From the NCBI GenBank assembly GCA_003165275.1, contig PLSW01000118.1:1-34961 (forward strand): 34,961 bases of DNA, written 5' to 3'. This DNA comes from Caulobacteraceae bacterium (GTDB lineage: Bacteria > Pseudomonadota > Alphaproteobacteria > Caulobacterales > Caulobacteraceae). This document shows, in pieces, positions 8,917-15,748 of this stretch (position 1 is its first letter; each line of letters begins with the position of its first letter). The notes below the pieces were generated by a model. It was given only the letters and a program-made list of their open reading frames with translations, was not told the DNA's origin and made no database searches. Both the position numbers and the translations under genes were made by a program.

Positions 8917-10671
8917 TCAGGCTCGCTTGCGGGGGGCGGGCGACGCGGCGGCGTCCACGGGCTGGGCGCCGCGCATGGTCGCCAGCACATCGGCGAGGCC
9001 GCCGAACATCTCGACGCGGCCCTCTTTCAGCATCAGCAGCTTGTCGGCGGCGCTCAGCACCGCGCCGCGATGGGCGGCCACCAGAATGGTGACGCCCTTG
9101 GCCTTCTGTTCGGCCAGGGACTGCACCAGCTGCGCCTCGCCGTCGGCGTCCAGATGGGCGTTGGGCTCGTCCAGGATCAGGATCGACGGGTCGCCGAAGA
9201 GCGCCCGCGCCAGGGCGATCCGCTGGGTCTGGCCGGCGGACAAACCCGCGCCCCCTGCGCCGACCTGGGTGGCGTAGCCGTCCGGCAGCCGCAGGATCAT
9301 CTCGTGGGCGCCGGCGGCCTGGGCGGCGATGACAGTCTCCATGTCGACGCCCTGTGCGTTGTCGTCCAGGTAGCCGCGGAACCGGGAGATGTTGTCGCGG
9401 ATCGATCCGGAGAACAGCAGGAACTCCTGCGGCAGGAAGCCAATGTGACGCGCCAGGCGTTCGGCGTCCCATTCCCGCCGGGCCGCCCCATCGATGCGCA
9501 CCACGCCCGCCCGCGGATCGATGGCGCCGGCGATCACCCGCAACAGGGTCGACTTGCCGGCGCCGCTTGGACCTACGACCCCGATGAAGGCGCCGGGTTC
9601 GATGTCCAGGTTGACGTCGGCGAGGGCGATGCGCTCCAGGGTCGGGGTCATGACGCTGACCCGCTCCAGGCTGACCGCGCCGCGGGGCGCGGGCAGATGC
9701 AGGGGCTCCGCCGCGGCGGCGTCCCGGGCGAAGAGGGCGTTCAGGGCGGCGAACGCCCCCTGGGCCTGGGTGATGCTGCGCCAGGAACCGACGATCTGCT
9801 CGATCGGCGCCAGCGCCCGGCCCAGCAGCAGGGAGGCGGCGATCACCGCCCCCGGCGAGATCTGCCGGTCGATGGCCAGCCAGGCGCCCAGTCCCAATGC
9901 GCCGGACTGCAGCGCTAGGCGCACGAAGCGGATCAACCCGCCCCAGCCGGCGGCGGCGAAACTGGCGCGGGTCTGCAGGTCGATCACCCCGTGGCGCTCG
10001 CCCAGCTGCTTGGCGACCAAGGCCCTCCCCATGCCGAGGGCGCGAATCTCCGCCGACCAGGCCGAGGCGTGGTCCTGGCGGGCGTAGGCGCTGGCCGCGG
10101 CGGTGTTGGCCGCCTGCAAAGGCGCGCGGGTGGCGCGCTCGTTCAGCCAGGCCAGGCCCAGCATGCCGGCGCCGGCGGCGACGCAAAGCCAGCCGATCGC
10201 CGGATTGAGCAGGAAGGCCGCCAGCACGTAGATCGGCGTCCAGGGAGCGTCGAAAGCGGCGAGAATGGCATGGCCGGCGGCGGCCTGTCGGAAGTTGTCG
10301 AACTGGCGCATCGCCTGGGCCCGGTCGACCCGGCTCAGCCCGGGCTGATTGAGGACCGCGCTCAACACCGGGCCCGCCAAGACCTGCTCGAGGCGCGCGC
10401 CCGATCGGATCAACAGCCGCGCCCGCATCCATTCGAGGAAGGCGAGGGTGGCGATGGCCACGAGGCCTACCGCGCTGACCAGGGCCAGGGCGGCATGGGA
10501 TCCCGTCGGCATCACCCGGTCGTAGACCAGCAGCATATAGAGGGTCGGCGCCAGATAGAGCAGGTTGACCAGGGCGCTGAAGGCCGCGGCCGCGACGAAA
10601 TGCGGCCGACAGGCGGCCAGCGCGTCCCGCAAGGGCTGCGCCGCGTTCGCCAGGGGCGAGGGGCTGGCCAT
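8917..10671 (-). CDS. PrtD-type type I secretion ABC transporter
   Basis: A 584-residue fused permease-ATPase of the PrtD/HasD class, without an N-terminal C39 peptidase domain. The transmembrane region (about 20-300) opens with the family-typical FSALVNLLYLAPTLYMLLVYDRV. The nucleotide-binding domain has Walker A GPSGAGKS (367-374), Q-loop Q415, signature LSAGQ (477-481), Walker B ILILDEP with D501/E502, and H-loop H534, so it looks catalytically intact. It powers one-step export of RTX proteins. ATG at 10671 matches the usual family start; an in-frame ATG at 10743 would add 24 residues of unlikely sequence. No clear ribosome-binding site precedes either. It is the first gene of an operon with the adaptor. 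Confidence 0.92.
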   Translation of the reverse strand: MASPSPLANAAQPLRDALAACRPHFVAAAAFSALVNLLYLAPTLYMLLVYDRVMPTGSHAALALVSAVGLVAIATLAFLEWMRARLLIRSGARLEQVLAGPVLSAVLNQPGLSRVDRAQAMRQFDNFRQAAAGHAILAAFDAPWTPIYVLAAFLLNPAIGWLCVAAGAGMLGLAWLNERATRAPLQAANTAAASAYARQDHASAWSAEIRALGMGRALVAKQLGERHGVIDLQTRASFAAAGWGGLIRFVRLALQSGALGLGAWLAIDRQISPGAVIAASLLLGRALAPIEQIVGSWRSITQAQGAFAALNALFARDAAAAEPLHLPAPRGAVSLERVSVMTPTLERIALADVNLDIEPGAFIGVVGPSGAGKSTLLRVIAGAIDPRAGVVRIDGAARREWDAERLARHIGFLPQEFLLFSGSIRDNISRFRGYLDDNAQGVDMETVIAAQAAGAHEMILRLPDGYATQVGAGGAGLSAGQTQRIALARALFGDPSILILDEPNAHLDADGEAQLVQSLAEQKAKGVTILVAAHRGAVLSAADKLLMLKEGRVEMFGGLADVLATMRGAQPVDAAASPAPRKRA

Positions 10672-11003
10672 GAGCAGCAATCCGAACTGTAGATTACGCG
10701 ACTGGAGGGAGGCGCCGCAGTTGCGAAAGCCTAAGCCGGGCATGGATAATTTAGGGTAAACCCTGGTGCCGTCCCATGGGCCCGCGTCAGCTGGAGCCAG
10801 GTCGGAGAAATCCCCGATTTCGCCCTGTCGCCCACGCTCGGTCCTGCGCTACGGCGGGCCTCTGGACAGCCCTCTTGCGGGGCGGGCGGATTTCAATGCC
10901 GAAACCTTTGTGTTCCGGCGCCGTTCATCTGAGGACTGTCACGGGTGGGGCGGATGCAGCGGCTGGCCGTGGAACAAGCGGAGCCTCAAGGGATTTAAGC
11001 GCC
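10672..11003. promoter_or_regulatory. Divergent intergenic region, ABC transporter / lipoprotein
   Basis: This 332-base region separates two divergent genes and must hold both promoters, but I could not identify convincing -35/-10 pairs. A small dyad (AGGGT-AA-ACCCT) lies at 10753-10764, 81 bases ahead of the ABC start, in a locally AT-rich patch. An open frame runs upstream of the lipoprotein from about 10776, but its sequence is Arg/Gly-rich and not protein-like. Confidence 0.35.
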
Positions 11004-12797
11004 ATGAACCGGAAATCACTGATGAACGGCCCGTCGGGCGTGATGCTCGCCGCCGCCGTCGCCGCCCTGGGACTCGCGGCTTGCAACAAAAGCGGCGGGG
11101 GCGCGGGCTCCGGTACGGCGCCCGCGGCCGACGCCAGCCAGGCGCCGTCGCCCCTGGCCGCCGTGGCCCTGTCGACCAATTCCGAGCCGATGACCGCCGC
11201 GCCCGGCGCCGACCAGTTGCCGCCCGCGCCCCGCGCCCGGGTGGCGCGCCTGGCCCAGCCCAGCCAAGGCTACGCCTTTGCCGACGAGGGCTATGCGATG
11301 AACCAGGCCTTCGGCGACGCCCCCCCGGACTACTCTGTCGATTACAATGGCGTGCGCCCCTGGGTGTGGCGCAGCGACGACACCGCCATGCGCGTCGTCG
11401 AGCCCACTCCCGACGGCGATCGCTACTACTATTACGAGCCCGGCTCCGACTACCCGTACCTGGTCCGCGACCATGGCTACAGCTACGGCTACCAGGGCGG
11501 CCAACTGGTGGTGATCTACGACAGCCACGGGCGGGCGCTTCCCCCACAGGATGTCGATCAGCGCGCCGACATGGCCGGCCGCTATCTGGCCCGCGCCCGG
11601 GAAATCTACGACGCCGCGGGCCGCCAGCAGCATCAGGCCGTGGCCGGAGCCAACTGGCGGGCGCGACAGGCCGCCATCGCCGCCGACCGCGACCAATGGA
11701 CCCAGGCGGCTAACGAGGATCCCGACTGGCGCGACTACCACGCCCAGCATGATCAGCAGGACCAGCAGCGCTGGGATCAGGAGCGGTACCGCCGCGAGGC
11801 CGAGGCCGCGCGCGTCGCCCAGGCCGAGAACGACGCCACGGCGGCGCAGCGTTATTGGCAGGCCGCGCAGCAGACCCAGGCCTATCAGCACCACGATCGC
11901 GGCGCCGCCCAATCCGGCGGCCAGTCGCAGGGACGTGGGCCGGATCAGCCGGGGCAGGCGCAAGGGCAGGGGCAAGGTCCGCAGGCTCAACCCGGCGTCG
12001 GGCCGGGCGTGAACCCCGGCCGCGGCCCCGACCAAGGCCGCGGGGCGGGGCAGGGGCCGGGCTACGTCGGCCCGCAGGGGCCGGGCGCGCCCAACCAGCC
12101 CGGACAGCATGCGGGACAGGGCGGAACGAGGAGTCCCGGCGGCCCCGGCGCGCCGCTCGTCCAGCCTCAGGGGCCCAGCGCCGCGGCCATCGCCGCTCAG
12201 CAGCGGGCCGCAGCAGACGCGGCGCGGGCGCAAGCGGCCCAACAGGCCCAGGCCGGCGCCCAGGCTCAAGCCAGGGCCAACGCTGATCGCCAGGCCAAGG
12301 GACAGGCCGCCGCCCAGGCCCAGGCCGACGCCGCGAGGCAAGCTCAGGCTCGGGCCCACGATCAGCAGGCCGCCGCCCAGGCGCAGGCCGCCGCGGCGCA
12401 TCAGGCGGACGCCCAGGCGCATGATCAGGCACTGGCGCAGCAAAAGGCCCAGTCCGCCGCCCAGCACACCCAGGATGCGGCCCGCCAGGCGCAGTTGAAG
12501 GGCCGCCAGGATCAGGCCGCGCAGCAGCAGGCTCAGGCCGCGGGCCGGGCCTCGGCGGATCGCCAGGCGGCGCAGCAACACGCGGCCGCCGCCCAGATGG
12601 AAGCCGCCCGCGCCGCGGCCGGCAAGGCGCAACCGGCCCAGGCCGGCCAGGCGGCCGATGAAGCTCGACAACATGCCATCGCCGCCCAGGCCCAGGCGGC
12701 GCGCGCCACTGCGGCGAAGGCCCAGGCCGGCCAGGCGGCCGCCACCAAGCCGAGGCCGGAAGGCGACCATTCGAAGCCGGTCTCGCCCCAGCCCTGA
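11004..12797 (+). CDS. Lipoprotein with long Gln/Ala-rich low-complexity tail
   Basis: A 597-residue predicted lipoprotein. A hydrophobic N-terminus ends in the lipobox LAAC with acylated C27, followed by a Gly/Ala/Pro linker. A compact Tyr/Asp-rich section (about 85-190) is the only part resembling a folded domain. A charged, Trp-containing helical region (about 195-300) follows, then a Gly/Gln/Pro-rich stretch (305-390), then about 200 residues almost entirely of Ala and Gln with periodic Arg/Asp/His (390-585). ATG at 11004 follows AAGGGA and starts the signal sequence directly. The Cys-anchored head with an extended tail suggests an envelope spacer or peptidoglycan-contacting role, but I recognise no family. 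It is divergent from the type I secretion operon, which is the only functional hint. Confidence 0.75.
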   Translation: MNRKSLMNGPSGVMLAAAVAALGLAACNKSGGGAGSGTAPAADASQAPSPLAAVALSTNSEPMTAAPGADQLPPAPRARVARLAQPSQGYAFADEGYAMNQAFGDAPPDYSVDYNGVRPWVWRSDDTAMRVVEPTPDGDRYYYYEPGSDYPYLVRDHGYSYGYQGGQLVVIYDSHGRALPPQDVDQRADMAGRYLARAREIYDAAGRQQHQAVAGANWRARQAAIAADRDQWTQAANEDPDWRDYHAQHDQQDQQRWDQERYRREAEAARVAQAENDATAAQRYWQAAQQTQAYQHHDRGAAQSGGQSQGRGPDQPGQAQGQGQGPQAQPGVGPGVNPGRGPDQGRGAGQGPGYVGPQGPGAPNQPGQHAGQGGTRSPGGPGAPLVQPQGPSAAAIAAQQRAAADAARAQAAQQAQAGAQAQARANADRQAKGQAAAQAQADAARQAQARAHDQQAAAQAQAAAAHQADAQAHDQALAQQKAQSAAQHTQDAARQAQLKGRQDQAAQQQAQAAGRASADRQAAQQHAAAAQMEAARAAAGKAQPAQAGQAADEARQHAIAAQAQAARATAAKAQAGQAAATKPRPEGDHSKPVSPQP

Positions 12798-12803
12798 GCC
12801 GGT

Positions 12804-12835
12804 CCGTCAAGGCGGCCGCGTCGCCGTCTTGACGG
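12804..12835 (+). terminator. 13-bp stem-loop just after the lipoprotein gene
   Basis: CCGTCAAGGCGGC at 12804-12816 pairs with 12823-12835 (one G-U pair) around a 6-base loop, starting 6 bases after the stop codon. No U-tract follows. It is either a Rho-assisted terminator or a 3'-end protecting structure. Confidence 0.5.
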
Positions 12836-12887
12836 CCGCTCGCGCCTGCCGCAAAGCGCTTCCCTGCGCCCCCCGCAAGGAACCGCC

Positions 12888-13502
12888 ATGGCCGAGCAAC
12901 CCGCCTACGACGCGCTGATCTTCGATCTCGGCGGGGTGATCGTCCCGCACGACAACGAGGTGCTGCGCGACCGGTTGGTCTCCCGATGCGCCGCCCCTGA
13001 CGCGGGCGACCGGCTGACCGCCATCGCCCACGCCGCCAGCTACGGCAACGGCGAGCGCACCATCGGCGATCTGCACGCGGTACTCGTTTCCAGCCTGGGG
13101 TATGACGGCGACTGGCTCCGCTTCGTCGAGGACTGGTGCTGCCACCTGTCCCTGGACGCGTCGATGCTGGCCTTCGTCGAGGGGCTCGGCGAGCTTCACC
13201 GGGTGATGATCTTCTCAAACACCAACCAGCAGCACTGGGACCATGTGGTCGGACTGAGCGGCGGCCGCCTGGGGCGGTTCGAGGCCTATCTCAGCCATGA
13301 AATCGGCGATCTGAAGCCCGCGCTCAGTTCCTATGCCCTGGTCGCCGAGAAGGCCGGCGTCGAGCCAGGCCGCTGCCTGTTCATCGACGATCGCGCGGAC
13401 AATGTGGAGGCCGCCCGTCGGGCCGGCTTCCACGCGGAGGTCTTCACCTCGCAGGCGGCGCTGCGGGATCTGTTGGAAGGGGCGGGGATGGCGACGACCT
13501 GA
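12888..13502 (+). CDS. HAD-superfamily hydrolase (YihX/epoxide-hydrolase-like subfamily)
   Basis: A 204-residue soluble haloacid-dehalogenase-fold protein. Motif I is FDLGGV with nucleophile D13; the usual second Asp (D+2) is replaced by Gly, as in the YihX-like group. Motif II is S110 (MIFSNTN), motif III is K143 (GDLKPALSSYAL) and motif IV is D167/D168 (FIDDRADNVEAA). A helical cap lies between motifs I and II. Members act on small phosphorylated metabolites; the lost D+2 means the particular substrate, or even phosphatase activity, cannot be assigned. ATG at 12888 is preceded by AAGGA at good spacing. The hairpin at 12804-12835 separates it from the lipoprotein gene. The parS site begins 25 bases after its stop codon. 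Confidence 0.85.
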   Translation: MAEQPAYDALIFDLGGVIVPHDNEVLRDRLVSRCAAPDAGDRLTAIAHAASYGNGERTIGDLHAVLVSSLGYDGDWLRFVEDWCCHLSLDASMLAFVEGLGELHRVMIFSNTNQQHWDHVVGLSGGRLGRFEAYLSHEIGDLKPALSSYALVAEKAGVEPGRCLFIDDRADNVEAARRAGFHAEVFTSQAALRDLLEGAGMATT

Positions 13503-13527
13503 CCGATCGACCCGCCACGGCGCAGCG

Positions 13528-13545
13528 ATGTTTCACGTGAAACAT
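13528..13545. other. parS: Chromosomal parS site (ParB-binding centromere)
   Basis: ATGTTTCACGTGAAACAT is an 18-bp perfect palindrome that contains the 16-bp bacterial parS consensus TGTTTCACGTGAAACA without mismatch (13529-13544). ParB loads at such sites and, with ParA, segregates chromosome origins; sites usually cluster near oriC. It is intergenic, between the HAD hydrolase and the phage terminase genes. The match is seen directly; the origin-proximal location is an inference. Confidence 0.9.
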
Positions 13546-13559
13546 GGGCACTATCAGAG

Positions 13560-13652
13560 CTTTTGCGGATGAAATAATACCGTTAATATTCAATAGAATA
13601 TGTAGTATACGGGGATGGTTCCCGCATTTAATGTGCCCATGGGGCACGTTTT
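13560..13652. other. AT-rich island with short dyads beside parS
   Basis: About 65 bases are far richer in A/T than anything nearby. Inside are ATATTC-AATA-GAATAT (13586-13601), a GTATAC palindrome (13605-13610), and a GTGCCC-ATG-GGGCAC hairpin (13633-13647) followed by a T4 run (13649-13652) that could act as a weak plus-strand terminator. No gene is evident. It could be promoter DNA, a protein-loading site or foreign sequence. Confidence 0.45.
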
Positions 13653-13654
13653 CG

Positions 13655-13683
13655 TTGACGCCTCGGCGAATCCAACGTAGAAC
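13655..13683 (+). promoter_or_regulatory. Sigma-70-type promoter upstream of terminase genes
   Basis: TTGACG at 13655-13660 and TAGAAC at 13678-13683 are separated by exactly 17 bases. The -35 matches the Caulobacter housekeeping consensus fully and the -10 fits TANAWC. It lies 115 bases before the terminase small-subunit start. No competing gene begins in between. Confidence 0.6.
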
Positions 13684-13797
13684 CTAGGCACGGTCGCGAA
13701 GCGTGTCCGAAGGGCCTCCCGCCGAGCGCGGGCCGCCGGGGACTGCGGCTTGAACGGCGCCGGGCGCCGCCCCCAACGTCCGGAGTCATCGCCGCCC

Positions 13798-14307
13798 ATG
13801 ACGCTTCGCGACCTACCCGATCCTGCGCGCCCGCCGACTGCCGAGCCGGAGACTGTTCCGCCCGCTCCGCCGGGGGGCGCCGGACGAGCCGGGGCCAATA
13901 AGAAGAAGATCGATCTCGCCAGGCTAAGAGAACTCGGCGCCGCGCAATGCACTGAGGCCGAAGCCGCCGCCGCCCTTCGTATTTCCCTGGACACGCTCAC
14001 GCGGAAGATGACCGGGCGGACCGATGCGCGGATCGCCTTCGAAGAAGGACGCGGCGCCGGTCTCGCGGGCCTGCGCCGCGCGCAACTCAAGCTCGCCGAG
14101 ACCAATGCGTCCGTGGCCATCTTTTTGGGTCGCGTCTACCTGGGCCAGAACGAACGGCGGGGGGGCGATTCCAGTGAGTCGAACGAAGTCGCAACTGTGG
14201 CGCAGCATGTTCGCGAACGTCTTGCCGCCCTGGTCTTTGAAGCTAACCGACTTCGAAGTCGAGCTGCTGACTATGATCGCGGGGATGAAGGATTGGCCGG
14301 CGGCTGA
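13798..14307 (+). CDS. Phage terminase small subunit (TerS-like)
   Basis: A 169-residue protein. A Pro/Ala-rich N-terminal tail (1-38) is followed by a basic patch (NKKKIDLARL) and a helix-turn-helix (about 50-75: CTEAEAAAALRISLDTLTRKM). Next comes the stretch LRRAQLKLAETNASVAIFLGRVYLGQ, which strongly resembles TerS proteins of HK97-like phages and gene transfer agents. TerS recognises DNA and regulates the packaging motor. ATG at 13798 is preferred over an in-frame TTG at 13750. The reading frame runs 134 bases into the large-subunit gene, an unusually long overlap; the last 40 or so residues may be dispensable or altered. Its position just before TerL supports the call. Confidence 0.75.
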   Translation: MTLRDLPDPARPPTAEPETVPPAPPGGAGRAGANKKKIDLARLRELGAAQCTEAEAAAALRISLDTLTRKMTGRTDARIAFEEGRGAGLAGLRRAQLKLAETNASVAIFLGRVYLGQNERRGGDSSESNEVATVAQHVRERLAALVFEANRLRSRAADYDRGDEGLAGG

Positions 14308-15640
14308 TGTCGGCTTCGACTGGAACATCTGGGGGCGGGACAAACAACAGGCGCCCGACGGCGACTGGCGGTTCTGGCTGATCCTCGCCGGCCGGGGCTT
14401 CGGCAAGACCCGAACCGGCGCGGAATGGGTCAAGACGCAGGTCGCCGCCGGCCGCCGCCGCATCGCCCTGATCGGGCCCACGGCGGCGGATGTGCGCGAC
14501 GTGATGGTCGAAGGCGATTCCGGCATTCTGAAGGTCTGCCCGCCCTGGGACCGGCCCCAGTTCCAATCCTCGCGCCGCCGCCTGGTCTGGCGCAACGGCG
14601 CCATGGCCTTCCTCTATTCCGCCGAGGAGCCGGAGCGCTTGCGCGGGCCGCAGCACGATGCGGCCTGGGCCGACGAATTGGCCGCATGGACCCACGGCCA
14701 GGAGACCTGGGACCAACTTCAGTTCGGCCTGCGACTCGGGGACGATCCGCGGGCGCTCATCACCACGACACCCAAACCGATACCCTTGCTGCGTCAACTG
14801 ATGGCGGATCCGAACTGCCAGATCACCCGGGGCACGACCTATGAGAACGGCCCCAACATGCCCAGGGCCTTCCTGGAGCGCATCCTCGGCCGCTACAAGA
14901 ACACCCGCCTGGGCCGCCAGGAAATTCACGCCGAAATGCTCGGCGACGCTCCTGGCGCGCTTTGGCCGCAGGAAACCCTGTTGCTCAGCCGCGTCGACCG
15001 CCATCCGGATCTGCGCCGGGTCGTGGTCGCGGTGGATCCATCCGGGTCCAACGGAAACGACGAGGGCGACCAACAGGGCATCGTCGTCGCCGGCCTGGGC
15101 GTGGACGGGCTGGGCTATGTGCTCGCAGATCGCACCTGTCGGCTGTCGCCGGAAGGGTGGGGCAGGCGGGCGGTGGAGGCCTTCGACGAGTTCGGCGCCG
15201 ACCGCCTTGTGGCCGAGAAGAACTACGGCGGCGACATGGTCCGCTTCACCCTGCAGACCGTGCGCCCGACGGTTCCGGTGACCCTGGTCACCGCCTCCCG
15301 GGGCAAGGTGCTGCGCGCCGAGCCGGTTTCGGCCCTCTATGAACAGGGTCGGGTGCGCCATGTCATCCCCGACCCGTTCGACAACAGGCTGGCCGATCTC
15401 GAAGCCGAGCTTCGCCAGGCGACCTCGAACGGCTACCTCGGTGAAGGCTCTCCCAACCGCCTGGACGCCCTGGTCTGGGCCCTGACCGACCTCTTCCTGG
15501 CCGCCGATCCGCCGGGCTCGGCCTTCCTCGAATTGGCCCGGCGGGAGACTGAGCGGATGAGCGGCCGTAACGAGGTAAAGGGTGGCGCAGGCGAGCCCGC
15601 GCCGGGATCAGTCGAATGGCTGCAACAGTACGGCGGCTAG
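14174..15640 (+). CDS. Phage/GTA-type terminase large subunit (TerL)
   Basis: A packaging motor protein of 488 residues. The N-terminal ATPase has Walker A GRGFGKT with K78 and Walker B AAWADE with D167/E168. The C-terminal RNase H-like nuclease has D288 (AVDPSG), an acidic residue in RLVAEKNYGGD and a late Asp in NRLDALVWALTDL. All key residues appear present and the frame is intact. The GTG at 14174 is chosen as the first start that keeps the conserved N-terminal region; ATG at 14207 is an alternative and neither has a convincing ribosome-binding site. It follows TerS, but the portal that normally comes next lies 5 kb away beyond three cellular genes. The best resemblance, from memory, is to gene-transfer-agent and HK97-type terminases. 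Confidence 0.9.
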   Translation: MSRTKSQLWRSMFANVLPPWSLKLTDFEVELLTMIAGMKDWPAADVGFDWNIWGRDKQQAPDGDWRFWLILAGRGFGKTRTGAEWVKTQVAAGRRRIALIGPTAADVRDVMVEGDSGILKVCPPWDRPQFQSSRRRLVWRNGAMAFLYSAEEPERLRGPQHDAAWADELAAWTHGQETWDQLQFGLRLGDDPRALITTTPKPIPLLRQLMADPNCQITRGTTYENGPNMPRAFLERILGRYKNTRLGRQEIHAEMLGDAPGALWPQETLLLSRVDRHPDLRRVVVAVDPSGSNGNDEGDQQGIVVAGLGVDGLGYVLADRTCRLSPEGWGRRAVEAFDEFGADRLVAEKNYGGDMVRFTLQTVRPTVPVTLVTASRGKVLRAEPVSALYEQGRVRHVIPDPFDNRLADLEAELRQATSNGYLGEGSPNRLDALVWALTDLFLAADPPGSAFLELARRETERMSGRNEVKGGAGEPAPGSVEWLQQYGG

Positions 15641-15748
15641 GCGCCGCCGGCCCCGAGTTCCCCCGTCGAACGCCACGCCTTGAGGCCGCCCAATTGACCG
15701 CATAAAGGAGATGGGTCGCGCACGTTCGGGTCGAGTAGGGAAATCAGC

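Noticed and set aside
8449-9918. 489-codon plus-strand open frame across the adaptor and ABC genes
   Set aside because: It runs antisense through two convincingly identified genes and has Arg/Ser/Pro-rich nonsense composition.
11016-12770. 584-codon minus-strand open frame opposite the lipoprotein
   Set aside because: It is Leu/Gly/Arg-rich because it complements the Gln/Ala-rich codons. No start signal or family-like motif was seen.
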